DNA of 8,131 bases from Nitrososphaerota archaeon (GCA_027886785.1 JAPCJV010000065.1:1-8131), one strand, 5' to 3'. Counted from the stretch's first letter, positions 1 through 6,776 are shown. Translations and numbers: made by a program. The notes: generated by a model from the letters alone, not told the origin.

Positions 1-2
1 AG

Positions 3-494
3 AAAAGCACCACACCTGGCATTAGAATAGCAGCCAGCGAGTCCTCGACGGCTGTTTCGAGTTTTTTTCTGAGGAATCGAATGCTCCACTTCGGGGCAAC
101 GGAGGCAGCGACTAAAAAGGCGCTTAAGATCTCCGGAATGGCGCTGAATGAGATTGGCTTTTTTGAAATTCACGACTCATTTTCGATCCTCGCAGCCCTG
201 ATTGTTGAAGCTATGGGCCTCGCTAAGCCCGGTGAAGGCTGCGTCGATGCCTCTGCAGGAAAGTTTGACCTGAATGGAAAATTTCCCATTTCCACTTTCG
301 GCGGGATGAAAGCGAGGGGATATCCGGTCGGAGCTGCTGGAATCTACCAAATTTGTGAAGGGTTTTTGCAGCTTAGCGGAAGGGCAGGTCCAAACCAAGT
401 ACGTGATACTGAAACCTGCTTGTTGCAGACTGCTTCGGGGATCGATGCCTCGAGCCACGTCAGCATATTGACCAAGAGGAAGGCGGCCAGTTAA
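3..494 (+). CDS. Thiolase-fold protein (acetyl-CoA acetyltransferase/SCP2-thiolase family), C-terminal part, catalytically degenerate
   Basis: The reading frame is open back to the window edge, so the gene starts upstream and only about 163 C-terminal residues are present; the ATG at 81 is internal. The segment matches the C-terminal half of archaeal/SCP2-type thiolases: an EIHDSF motif where the family has HDCF, a GEG turn, an LNGKFPISTFGG stretch and a GGMKARGYPVGAAG motif. Family members join or cleave acyl-CoA units, and in archaea often work with a DUF35 partner, encoded here 3 bases downstream. The oddity is the active site. The usual histidine of GHPxGATG is tyrosine (codon 321-323), and the usual HNVGGSGA-like C-terminal loop reads QTASGIDA. 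Catalysis by the normal mechanism is therefore doubtful. It may be a structural or carrier subunit paired with an active paralogue elsewhere. The family is clear; the activity is not, and the nucleophilic cysteine region is outside the window. Confidence 0.88.
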   Translation, partial: KSTTPGIRIAASESSTAVSSFFLRNRMLHFGATEAATKKALKISGMALNEIGFFEIHDSFSILAALIVEAMGLAKPGEGCVDASAGKFDLNGKFPISTFGGMKARGYPVGAAGIYQICEGFLQLSGRAGPNQVRDTETCLLQTASGIDASSHVSILTKRKAAS

Positions 495-497
495 TCG

Positions 498-911
498 ATG
501 TCAGTCCCATACTGGCGTTCCCGGGACAGGTACTACCGCATTCTGGGCAACAAGTGCGAAAAGTGCGGTCAGGAATACTTTCCACCGGTGAATGTATGCT
601 CTAACTGCCACTCCGTGAAATTGGTCGATCAGGAAATGCCGAAGAACGGGACTCTACTTAGCTACACTTTGCAGAAAGAGAGCATATTGGGATTCGAAGA
701 TCAAGAACCGATGATTTTCGGATTGGTAAAATTGGACAACGGAGTACGCATCGTTGCGCAACTCGTGGACATCCCCTACGAATCAATGAAAGAGGGCATG
801 AAGCTTGTCGCCGTTTTTAGAAGAATCAAAGCAGAAGGTGAAGCGGGACAGATCTTTTACGGCTACAAATTCAGCCGCAGCCGAACGAGCAAGTTCGATA
901 GTATTGTGTAA
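498..911 (+). CDS. DUF35 zinc-ribbon/OB-fold protein, thiolase partner
   Basis: This 137-residue protein has the DUF35 layout: an N-terminal helix rich in aromatic and basic residues (YWRSRDRYYRI), a rubredoxin-like zinc ribbon with C20-x2-C23 and C34-x2-C37, then an OB-fold from about residue 50 to 130. Family members bind acyl-CoA and bridge acetoacetyl-CoA thiolase and HMG-CoA synthase in the archaeal mevalonate pathway; other members pair with different thiolases. The ATG lies after the thiolase stop and one TCG triplet, in the same reading frame, which indicates co-transcription and probable translational coupling. No convincing Shine-Dalgarno site is seen. Because the adjacent thiolase looks inactive, the complex may bind or channel acyl-CoA rather than condense it; that is inference. 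Length and cysteine spacing are normal for the family. Confidence 0.9.
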   Translation: MSVPYWRSRDRYYRILGNKCEKCGQEYFPPVNVCSNCHSVKLVDQEMPKNGTLLSYTLQKESILGFEDQEPMIFGLVKLDNGVRIVAQLVDIPYESMKEGMKLVAVFRRIKAEGEAGQIFYGYKFSRSRTSKFDSIV

Positions 912-929
912 TCCGGATCCTCCCAATTC

Positions 930-950
930 AGTTTATTAGCCCTTTTTCTA
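930..950 (+). promoter_or_regulatory. Intergenic region: possible glyS TATA box and oligo-T terminator of the thiolase-DUF35 unit
   Basis: The 80-base gap between the DUF35 gene and glyS holds a TATA-like GTTTATTA at 931-938 and a T5 run at 943-947. The first could drive glyS with a leader of roughly 30 bases; the second could end the upstream transcript, since archaeal termination often needs only a U-run. The two signals lie almost on top of each other, and no stem-loop is obvious. Read-through from the upstream genes into glyS cannot be excluded. Confidence 0.35.
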
Positions 951-991
951 GTTCAATTAGAGCCTCTTTCCCTGGATCACGATCATCAGCG

Positions 992-2509
992 ATGACAGCG
1001 CCCAATCGAACCATAGGCAGAGCCACCTACGAAGAACTATTGCGCCTTGCGTTGGAGCGAGGTTTCTTTTTCCCTTCCGCGGAAATTTACACTGAAGCTC
1101 CTGCAGGATTTTGGGAGTACGGACCCACGGGTCTTCTTATGCGAAATAATTTCGTTCGCGAGTGGCGCAGACAAATTGTTCGGAACGACGACATGCTGGA
1201 AATCGATGGTTCTGTAATCCTGCCCAAAATCGTTTTCGAGGCGTCCGGACACCTTTCCAGTTTGGTAGATCCGATAGTACAGTGCACGAACTGTAGTACC
1301 AGAATCCGCGCGGACAAATACATCTCGGAAAAAACTGGTTTGCAGATCGATGAGAGACTGTCGCCAGATGAATTTCAGGCTCTGATTATGAAGTATGATC
1401 TTCACTGCCCAAAGTGTGGGGGCAATTTTGGAAAGCCCACGAAATTCAATATGATGTTCCGCGTAGGCGAGGGCGCGGAGGACGCGGATGCGTACCTCCG
1501 TCCCGAAACGGCTCAAAGTATCTTTGTGGATTTTGCCAGACTGTCTAAAACAATGAGAATCAAGCTTCCGAAGGGGATCGCCCAAGTCGGAAAGAGCTTC
1601 CGGAATGAAATTGCGCCCAGACAAGCTTTGATCAGACTTCGAGAACTTATGCAGGCGGAGGTGGAGGTGTTCTTCAATCCCTCGGCAAAGTTTGATTCAA
1701 GCCGTTTTGATAAAATCAAGGGAGTGACCATGAACGTGCTCTCCCAGGATTCCGAAGCAAATCAAGCTAAAAGTCTAGATGCAAAACAAGCTGTTTCAGT
1801 TTTCGGCGGAATGGAAATTATCGCGTATTATTTCGCACTGCTGCAAAACTTCTATGAGGCTTGCGGCTTTCCCAAAGAAAAGACGCGCTTCCGAGAACTG
1901 TCCGCGGCCGATAGGGCGTTTTACACGACGTCCGCTTTCGATTTTGAAGTGGGAACAAGCCTGGGCTGGCTAGAGCTGGTCGCCTGCAATTACCGCACAG
2001 ATTACGATTTGAAAAATCACTCCAAGTACTCCAAAAAGGATCTGGAGGTGATGGATGATGAGCGGGGGAAAGTTCTACCGCACGTAGTTGAGCTCAGCCT
2101 TGGAGTAGATCGGAGTTTGTTTTCGCTTCTCGATCTATTCTTCTATCACGAACCGGAACGGGATGTCCTTCGGCTGAAGCCCAATATTGCGCCGTACCTT
2201 GCAGCCGTATTCCCTTTGATTTCAAAGGGAGAAATAGAATCCAAAGCGCAATCGCTGTATAAGGGATTGAAGCTGGAAGATTTTCAGACCTTTTTCGATG
2301 ATTCCGGAGCTATCGGGCGTAGGTACAGGAGAATGGACGAGATAGGAACTCCCTATTGCATTACTATAGATCATCAAAGCTTGGAAGATGACACGGTAAC
2401 CTTGAGAGAAAGAGACTCCATGGCGCAATCCAGGATTAAGATCCCTGAAATCGCCGGGAAATTGAGAGTGTTACGCGATCGAAACGAACAGGGCGTAAAG
2501 GCCGATTGA
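992..2509 (+). CDS. glyS: Glycyl-tRNA synthetase, archaeal/eukaryotic dimeric type
   Basis: This class II synthetase attaches glycine to tRNA(Gly) in the cytoplasm. The 505-residue protein opens with the typical EELLRLALERGFFFPSAEIY and FWEYGPTG segment (residues 14-47). Motif 1 lies near residues 50-80. A zinc-ribbon insertion follows with C98-x2-C101 and C139-x2-C142. RPETAQSIF (170-178) and the motif 2 core GKSFRNEIAPRQ (200-211) bind ATP and the acceptor end. Motif 3 is at 367-374, and the anticodon-binding domain runs from about 398 to 495, with GTPYCITID and TVTLRERDSM. In motif 3 the usual EPS reads E367-L-S, a loss of the normal proline. The ATG at 992 gives the expected short N-terminus. 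The last 39 bases overlap the convergent DUF92 gene. The family is the single-gene type, not the bacterial alpha/beta pair; the symbol glyS is used as in archaeal annotation. Confidence 0.97.
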   Translation: MTAPNRTIGRATYEELLRLALERGFFFPSAEIYTEAPAGFWEYGPTGLLMRNNFVREWRRQIVRNDDMLEIDGSVILPKIVFEASGHLSSLVDPIVQCTNCSTRIRADKYISEKTGLQIDERLSPDEFQALIMKYDLHCPKCGGNFGKPTKFNMMFRVGEGAEDADAYLRPETAQSIFVDFARLSKTMRIKLPKGIAQVGKSFRNEIAPRQALIRLRELMQAEVEVFFNPSAKFDSSRFDKIKGVTMNVLSQDSEANQAKSLDAKQAVSVFGGMEIIAYYFALLQNFYEACGFPKEKTRFRELSAADRAFYTTSAFDFEVGTSLGWLELVACNYRTDYDLKNHSKYSKKDLEVMDDERGKVLPHVVELSLGVDRSLFSLLDLFFYHEPERDVLRLKPNIAPYLAAVFPLISKGEIESKAQSLYKGLKLEDFQTFFDDSGAIGRRYRRMDEIGTPYCITIDHQSLEDDTVTLRERDSMAQSRIKIPEIAGKLRVLRDRNEQGVKAD

Positions 2510-3313
2510 CAACAGAGCAGCTGCAATCGTCGCAATTAGATTGATTGCATTATTGTCGAGAATTCTATGGCCCCGCCAGGGGAGCGTGGGCATTCCGTGA
2601 TGGACCAAACTCTCCGTTTTTTCCCCGCAGACCTGACATCGATTTACACCCTGAACAGTACCTCCCAGCAAACTATCCAAGTTCGTGGCAAGTATCGCGC
2701 CCAAAAACACTGCTAGAAATCCCGCAAGTACGATCCCAAAAGTGCCATTGATAATTTTCAGATAAATTCCCAGCAGCGCGATCCCCAGAGCAGAAGCTGT
2801 TCCAGCCAGCTCGCCCAGTATAGAGATGCCTCCCGAAGTTCCGGGTTCTACAAATTTTTTCAAATTAACAATCATTCTTGGTTTTGAACCGCTGAGGAGT
2901 CCTACCTCCGTCGCGATAGTGTCGCTCATCGCCGCTGCCACCGCAGCAAGAAATGCGATAATGAAGATGTCTTGGTGAGAAATCAGCTCAGCAACGGCAG
3001 CTAGTCCCGCAACTAGTCCGTTTGCCAGAGTGTTCGGCCAAGACCGAACTCCTCCCTTTTCCTGAGCAGAGCCGAGTTTTTTCTTGTAATCGTACTTGAA
3101 GCGGGTAAACAACGAAGAGATCACGAAGAAAGCGACTATGACGAGCAGCCAATTAAAGCCTCCAGCCAGAAAGGCTGTAAGGCAGATAATTGCTCCCAGC
3201 GCTGCTCCAGAGAAATCAATGGCTCCCGTGCGAATTGCTAGAATTGCCAGTCCCGCAATCACCAAAATTCCCGCTAGGAGATCGCTTAGGTTGACAACAG
3301 CAAAAATCGACAA
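2471..3313 (-). CDS. DUF92 (TIGR00297) integral membrane protein, phytyl-phosphate-kinase-like
   Basis: This 280-residue polytopic membrane protein has hydrophobic spans near residues 8-26, 33-52, 54-70, 97-110, 115-130, 164-186, 190-212 and 255-278. The family signature is complete: SWPNTLANG (91-99), AAMSDTIATEVG (127-138), then VEPGTSGGIS (155-164) and GELAG. A loop near 226-239 has C226-x2-C229 and paired histidines, resembling the partly conserved metal-ligand-like loop of the family, although its usual HCG reads HHG. The plant relative VTE6 is a phytyl-phosphate kinase, so a CTP-dependent role in isoprenoid phosphate metabolism is possible here; this is inference from the family. The start is a TTG, 14 bases after the stop of the helix-turn-helix gene, preceded by a weak GAGAG. 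No nearby upstream ATG or GTG fits, so the two genes look co-transcribed. The stop lies inside glyS. Confidence 0.87.
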   Translation of the reverse strand: MSIFAVVNLSDLLAGILVIAGLAILAIRTGAIDFSGAALGAIICLTAFLAGGFNWLLVIVAFFVISSLFTRFKYDYKKKLGSAQEKGGVRSWPNTLANGLVAGLAAVAELISHQDIFIIAFLAAVAAAMSDTIATEVGLLSGSKPRMIVNLKKFVEPGTSGGISILGELAGTASALGIALLGIYLKIINGTFGIVLAGFLAVFLGAILATNLDSLLGGTVQGVNRCQVCGEKTESLVHHGMPTLPWRGHRILDNNAINLIATIAAALLSIGLYALFVSIA

Positions 3314-3327
3314 TTTTTGTCGTCTCT

Positions 3328-4071
3328 CTAAACCAGTTTTTTCTCGAATCCAGAGGGTTCGAGTTGCTTCAAATCGCGAGTGACAGAGAGCGAGGACAAT
3401 CTCCGGATCATTTCATCTTCCTTCATTCCCGATAGAGCTAGAATGATCCTTTCCTTCTCCGCCAGTGCCTTCCCCACCTGATCCATGTCTTTTGGGCCGT
3501 GAAGAACTACCATGCGAGGTTTCAAATGAACCACCCTTATTGCCACCATGGGAGACCGTCCGAGCCCCACTTTGGTAAAGACCAAAAGCCGCTCCGTAGT
3601 AGCGCCGTAAATCTTGTAAAAATCGAAGCCAGAGAGTGCGTAAATTGTTTTTATCGAATCCAATACGGTGTAACCGTAAATTTTAGTCTCCAGTTTCTCT
3701 GACCCGGTCACAACCGCGCTCTCCAAAAGCTCTGCGAGGCGGTTTGCTTTGATCGGCTCGGCGAACTCGCCTATGGAAAGGATTGCTGATTTGTCCTTGG
3801 GCTCGACCTCTTTGACGAGGAGCTTATGATGGGTCTGATCGAGCTTCACAAGGGCTCCCACGTATCTTTTGATAAACCCCACTCCGGGAGAAGCCCTTCG
3901 ACCGCTTTCATAATCACTCAAAACTGAAGGGGAGAGTCCCATTTCTCTGGCTAAAATAGCCTGCTTCACAGCGATTCTTTCTCGCCATTTCCGCATCGTA
4001 TCCCCAGGGTTCTCACTGACCACGACGTCGCCAGCTATGTGGGCAGCGAATTCCTCGTGATCGACGCTCAT
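3328..4071 (-). CDS. Archaeal helix-turn-helix transcriptional regulator, XRE-like N-terminus with a conserved archaeal C-terminal domain (COG1709-like)
   Basis: Residues 25-77 form an XRE/Cro-type helix-turn-helix: MRKWRERIAVKQAILAREMG, then LSPSVLSDYESGRRASPG, the recognition-helix pattern, followed by a closing helix. Residues 95-215 form a mixed alpha/beta domain with hydrophobic strands such as RLLVFTKVG, MVAIRVVHL and RMVVLHGP, which I read as a sensory or dimerisation domain. The architecture resembles the conserved archaeal predicted-regulator group COG1709; I cannot confirm that assignment by search, and the ligand is unknown. It is the first gene of a probable two-gene unit with the DUF92 protein, 14 bases apart, so it may control isoprenoid or membrane-lipid functions together with its own expression. 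The ATG at 4071 has a TATA-like box about 25 bases upstream, which points to a leaderless transcript. Confidence 0.85.
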   Translation of the reverse strand: MSVDHEEFAAHIAGDVVVSENPGDTMRKWRERIAVKQAILAREMGLSPSVLSDYESGRRASPGVGFIKRYVGALVKLDQTHHKLLVKEVEPKDKSAILSIGEFAEPIKANRLAELLESAVVTGSEKLETKIYGYTVLDSIKTIYALSGFDFYKIYGATTERLLVFTKVGLGRSPMVAIRVVHLKPRMVVLHGPKDMDQVGKALAEKERIILALSGMKEDEMIRRLSSLSVTRDLKQLEPSGFEKKLV

Positions 4072-4090
4072 GATCGGCCTTCGTCAAATG

Positions 4091-4117
4091 TCGATTTAAG
4101 CCTTGCCAAATCCTTGC
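4091..4117 (-). promoter_or_regulatory. Promoter of the helix-turn-helix gene with a tandem GCAAGG repeat
   Basis: On the minus strand, CTTAAATC at 4100-4093 is a plausible TATA box centred about 25 bases upstream of the ATG at 4071, so the mRNA would be leaderless or nearly so. Immediately upstream, GCAAGG occurs twice (4117-4112 and 4106-4101) with an 11-base period, one helical turn, overlapping the position of the B recognition element. This could be an operator for autoregulation; the role is inferred from position only. Confidence 0.5.
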
Positions 4118-4120
4118 ACG

Positions 4121-4143
4121 GAATTTTTATCCGGCAAAAATTC
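4121..4143. repeat. Perfect 8-base inverted repeat, possible terminator of nurA-herA
   Basis: GAATTTTT (4121-4128) and AAAAATTC (4136-4143) are perfect complements around a 7-base loop. The element sits in the 124-base gap between the herA stop and the helix-turn-helix gene. On the minus strand its T5 run would form a U-tract about 55-60 bases after the herA stop. A second, looser pair, CTAACAA at 4161-4167 and TTGTTAG at 4193-4199, flanks the herA stop codon. Termination is the simplest reading; a regulatory site upstream of the next promoter is the alternative. I see no gene in this gap. Confidence 0.4.
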
Positions 4144-4195
4144 TCTCAAGGCCTATTGCTCTAACAATATTCGTTGCATTTTTTCACTATTTTTG

Positions 4196-5689
4196 TTAGG
4201 GTGTGGTTGGAGTTACCAGGATCTTTTTTCCATTGGTATGTCTGCTGAAGAATTTCTTTGTTTGACCCATCGCGAGGAATCTGGATTCTCCAACCTTGAC
4301 TAACATGGGAAGATCTGAAACCACCTTTCCAAGGATTAGGCAGTGTCTTCTGGGTAAGGTTCGGACTATGGATTTGATGGTGTCGGAATCGGCCGTTGAC
4401 GCTCGGCCTATCATGTCCAGATCAGTTTCATTTGTGAAATTAAAAAGGAAAATATTGTCCGCCTGTCTGTAGATTCCATCATTTATCGCGTCCGGTTGAT
4501 TCGTAATCAATGTAGTGAAGATCCCAAAATGTCGCATTCTCGTTACAATGTCGTCCCAATATGTCTCGCGAAGGTAAAGATGAGCTTCTTCCGCAAAGAG
4601 AAATACGGGCGGAATTATTTCTCTCTCCAGTAATTGAACGAGCTTGCTGAGAATTATTTCTACGACCATTTTTTTCGTAAGAGAAGACGATCTTTTCAGG
4701 GACAGGACGATCGCCCCACCGCGAGAAAGCAGCGAAGTCATTAATTCGTCCACTCTGACTCCTTCCTCTTTTCCAATCGCAAAAACGCCTGACGCCTTCA
4801 TCGTTTGAAATCGCGAGTACAGGGCATCCTTAACGAGCTCATTACCGCGCCAGTTCTGGATTGCTTCGGAGAGGCCTTCCATCGTAAATCTGTCCGTGTG
4901 ATCCAAAGATCCGATTATTCGAATAAATTCTCTTAAGGAGGCCCCCGGAGCGTCCAGGACATGCTGCATCAGAGAGACCAGGCTGTACTCCCCCAAATAG
5001 TCGAGAGTGAATTTCAGGGACCTGCCTGGTTCCAGAGGGACGATTCTTTCTGCAAGTTCGTTTTTGCTTCCGTCCTTGTTCATTCCCAATCCTTCGTACT
5101 CGTTGTTGAGATCAAAAACGACAACCACGGCTCCGCTTGCGACCAAAGAGCTGACCAGAATTTTTGAGAGATGAGATTTTCCAGATTCTTTTTTCCCAGT
5201 AATTATTGTAAGATTTCCATCAATGGCTTCTCCCAGTACTGTGAAGGGCTCGCCGTCTTTTGTGGTACCGATCTTGATTTGGGATAGTCCCGTCTGTCCC
5301 GAAAGGTCCAAAAGCTTCGATTGCGGAATTTTTCTAATACTTGACCGAGAGCGTGAGGGAAGCCACGAGACGTTGGGAATCATCAGTCCGTTCTGAATGC
5401 TGCCTCGGATCTTGCACTTCAGCAATCTCATGTCCTTTGCCATCTGAGAGACGCTCGAGATCTCAAAGGGATCAAGTTCTGTGCCAGAGGCGCTCGCTTC
5501 AATGATCTGGTCGCGGATGATGTCTTCGGTAAGCGATTGGCTGGGAATATACATTTCCTCGTACACTTGAACGATGATTGAACCCGAGCTTGAGGTATCG
5601 AGGATCTCGAGATAATCTCCTTGAAAAACAGTCTCAGAGGGGAGAGCAATTATTGAAATTTCATCACCCTGCTTTTCGAGAATTCTCAC
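4196..5689 (-). CDS. herA: HerA-type hexameric DNA translocase/helicase ATPase
   Basis: HerA is a FtsK/HerA-family ATPase whose hexamer moves along double-stranded DNA and drives the NurA nuclease during DNA-end resection. The 497-residue protein has the usual length. The N-terminal 20-50 region is a short HAS-type beta barrel (GDYLEIL, GSIIVQVYEE). Walker A is GKKESGKS at 165-172. FDLNNEYEGL (192-201) is the conserved strand after it, which reads DxxxEY. Walker B is VFLFAEEAH at 362-370, with the family's EEAH instead of DEAH. The TRMRHFGI segment with R384 and R386, followed by TLITNQPDAI, matches the arginine-finger and sensor region. The start must be the GTG at 5689: an in-frame TAA lies just upstream and the next ATG is at codon 46. 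It follows nurA by 21 bases, a clear operon. The barrel and pairing favour the housekeeping resection protein over defence-type HerA. Confidence 0.93.
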   Translation of the reverse strand: MRILEKQGDEISIIALPSETVFQGDYLEILDTSSSGSIIVQVYEEMYIPSQSLTEDIIRDQIIEASASGTELDPFEISSVSQMAKDMRLLKCKIRGSIQNGLMIPNVSWLPSRSRSSIRKIPQSKLLDLSGQTGLSQIKIGTTKDGEPFTVLGEAIDGNLTIITGKKESGKSHLSKILVSSLVASGAVVVVFDLNNEYEGLGMNKDGSKNELAERIVPLEPGRSLKFTLDYLGEYSLVSLMQHVLDAPGASLREFIRIIGSLDHTDRFTMEGLSEAIQNWRGNELVKDALYSRFQTMKASGVFAIGKEEGVRVDELMTSLLSRGGAIVLSLKRSSSLTKKMVVEIILSKLVQLLEREIIPPVFLFAEEAHLYLRETYWDDIVTRMRHFGIFTTLITNQPDAINDGIYRQADNIFLFNFTNETDLDMIGRASTADSDTIKSIVRTLPRRHCLILGKVVSDLPMLVKVGESRFLAMGQTKKFFSRHTNGKKILVTPTTP

Positions 5690-5710
5690 ACTAACACAAC
5701 CTGTTTATCT

Positions 5711-6745
5711 TTAGACAAGCTTTCCGAGTATTGTTGCCCTAACATCATCTGAGGGAATGTGGACCAGTCTGTACTTTTTCGACAGATAGCTGCGAGTGGA
5801 TGAGATTGTGGAGGAATCAAATACAGCTAGATGATGAGCGAGGCGCAAAGTTTCCGGATAACCTCTGAAGAGGAGATCGTTCTGTTTTAGATCGGAAAGA
5901 ACCTGGGCATCATCTTCTGGATTTATTCTTGAGGCATCAACTCTGAAAACTCTGGAATTGTGCGAAAATCTGGCGACCAGCACCCTGCTTTCGATATTGG
6001 GAGAAAAAATCCTCACGAATTCGGAAATGTCAAAGTAGTTGCCACTACTCCCCACTGACTGTAACAGGTTCGCAGCGGTGGACACAATTCTCAGGCAGGA
6101 GGTCTTTCCTACTCCCAGAAGGGAGTTTGAGTTACTTTCCGCAACCCGCTCCAGTTCCCGGAGAGATAGAACTCTAGTCTCCAAGGCCGAAGATCGAATC
6201 GACCCGTCCACAAGAATGATCGAATCAGTATTTGTTTTCGCCGCAAGGATCTGTGCGTGCCTTTCTAAACGAATCCGGATGTATCTCTCAGCAAACGTGT
6301 TGTCAGAGGCGATTGCCCTAAGTGTTCTGCTGGGGAGTGAACCTCTAAGTTCCTCCGAAAGGTACTTCATAGTTAGGTAGTAAACAAAGGGCCCTGCCCG
6401 ATAGTAGGTTATGATTTTTGATTTACTGGCGCTGACAACGGCGACTCTGCCAGCGAAGATTGAGCCCTCTTCAGTCTCGCCGATCAGGGCACAAGACGAA
6501 TCTACCGCGATTATTTTTCGATCTCTGGTTCTCTGCGAGAAATTTCTGATTGGATAAGGGCAAGGTTTTGGGAAAGATTCCAAATTTTCGAGGGGAACCG
6601 ATTCCTTGGAGTAGTCTGTTCTGAAAAATACCTTCATGCCTGTCAGGGTAGATAGTGATGTATCCAAATCCGAGGTCAAAGATTCCAGATCGACCAGATT
6701 ATCAGAAATTGCACGTTGTGGAACAATGCTTAATTGATTGGGCAT
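5711..6745 (-). CDS. nurA: NurA 5'-3' nuclease
   Basis: NurA is a Mn2+-dependent nuclease with an RNase H-like core that works as a dimer docked on the HerA hexamer to resect DNA ends. Numbered from the ATG at 6745 (344 residues), the protein shows the expected acidic motifs: IIAVDSS with D82 on the first core strand, RIRLERHAQILA with E161, SIILVDGSI with D180, the GVGKTS loop (211-216) typical of the family, FRVD with D270, and the C-terminal LRLAHHLA with H304/H305 at the place of the conserved catalytic histidine. The frame extends 9 bases upstream to a TTG, but the ATG is preferred because a TATA-like box lies about 22-25 bases before it and because ATG is more common. It is the first gene of a nurA-herA operon. 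The usual neighbours mre11 and rad50 are absent from the window. Confidence 0.92.
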   Translation of the reverse strand: MPNQLSIVPQRAISDNLVDLESLTSDLDTSLSTLTGMKVFFRTDYSKESVPLENLESFPKPCPYPIRNFSQRTRDRKIIAVDSSCALIGETEEGSIFAGRVAVVSASKSKIITYYRAGPFVYYLTMKYLSEELRGSLPSRTLRAIASDNTFAERYIRIRLERHAQILAAKTNTDSIILVDGSIRSSALETRVLSLRELERVAESNSNSLLGVGKTSCLRIVSTAANLLQSVGSSGNYFDISEFVRIFSPNIESRVLVARFSHNSRVFRVDASRINPEDDAQVLSDLKQNDLLFRGYPETLRLAHHLAVFDSSTISSTRSYLSKKYRLVHIPSDDVRATILGKLV

Positions 6746-6751
6746 GATGCG

Positions 6752-6776
6752 CAACAGATATATTGTATACCTGTTG
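6752..6776. promoter_or_regulatory. 25-base near-palindrome over the nurA promoter
   Basis: CAACAG (6752-6757) and CTGTTG (6771-6776) are perfect inverted arms. Between them TATA occurs at both 6759-6762 and 6766-6769 in mirrored register, so 10 of 12 arm pairs match around a central T at 6764. The minus-strand TATAC at 6769-6765 lies at TATA-box distance from the nurA ATG (6745). A dimeric regulator bound here would cover the TATA box and block nurA-herA transcription. The symmetry is seen directly; the operator role is inferred. Confidence 0.6.

Noticed and set aside
81..83. ATG at 81 as the start of a short thiolase-like protein
   Set aside because: The same frame is open to the window edge and encodes a plausible thiolase continuation (IRIAASESS region), so the ATG is internal.
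1037..1624. A 195-codon minus-strand open frame inside glyS
   Set aside because: It is the complement of conserved GlyRS motifs and has no protein-family signature.
4103..4303. A 66-codon plus-strand open frame starting in the 4072-4195 gap
   Set aside because: More than half lies antisense to the well-supported herA 3' end, the translation shows no recognisable domain, and there is no clear promoter or ribosome site.
6039..6380. A 113-codon plus-strand open frame inside nurA
   Set aside because: Fully antisense to conserved NurA motifs; its length reflects the codon composition of nurA.
4196..6745. Reading NurA-HerA as a dedicated defence island
   Set aside because: No defence effector such as a Sir2 or DUF4297 protein is nearby, HerA has the housekeeping N-terminal barrel, and neighbours are core genes.
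6746..6754. TTG at 6754 as the nurA start
   Set aside because: The ATG three codons later is at the right distance from the TATA-like box for a leaderless transcript; the TTG would lie too close to it.
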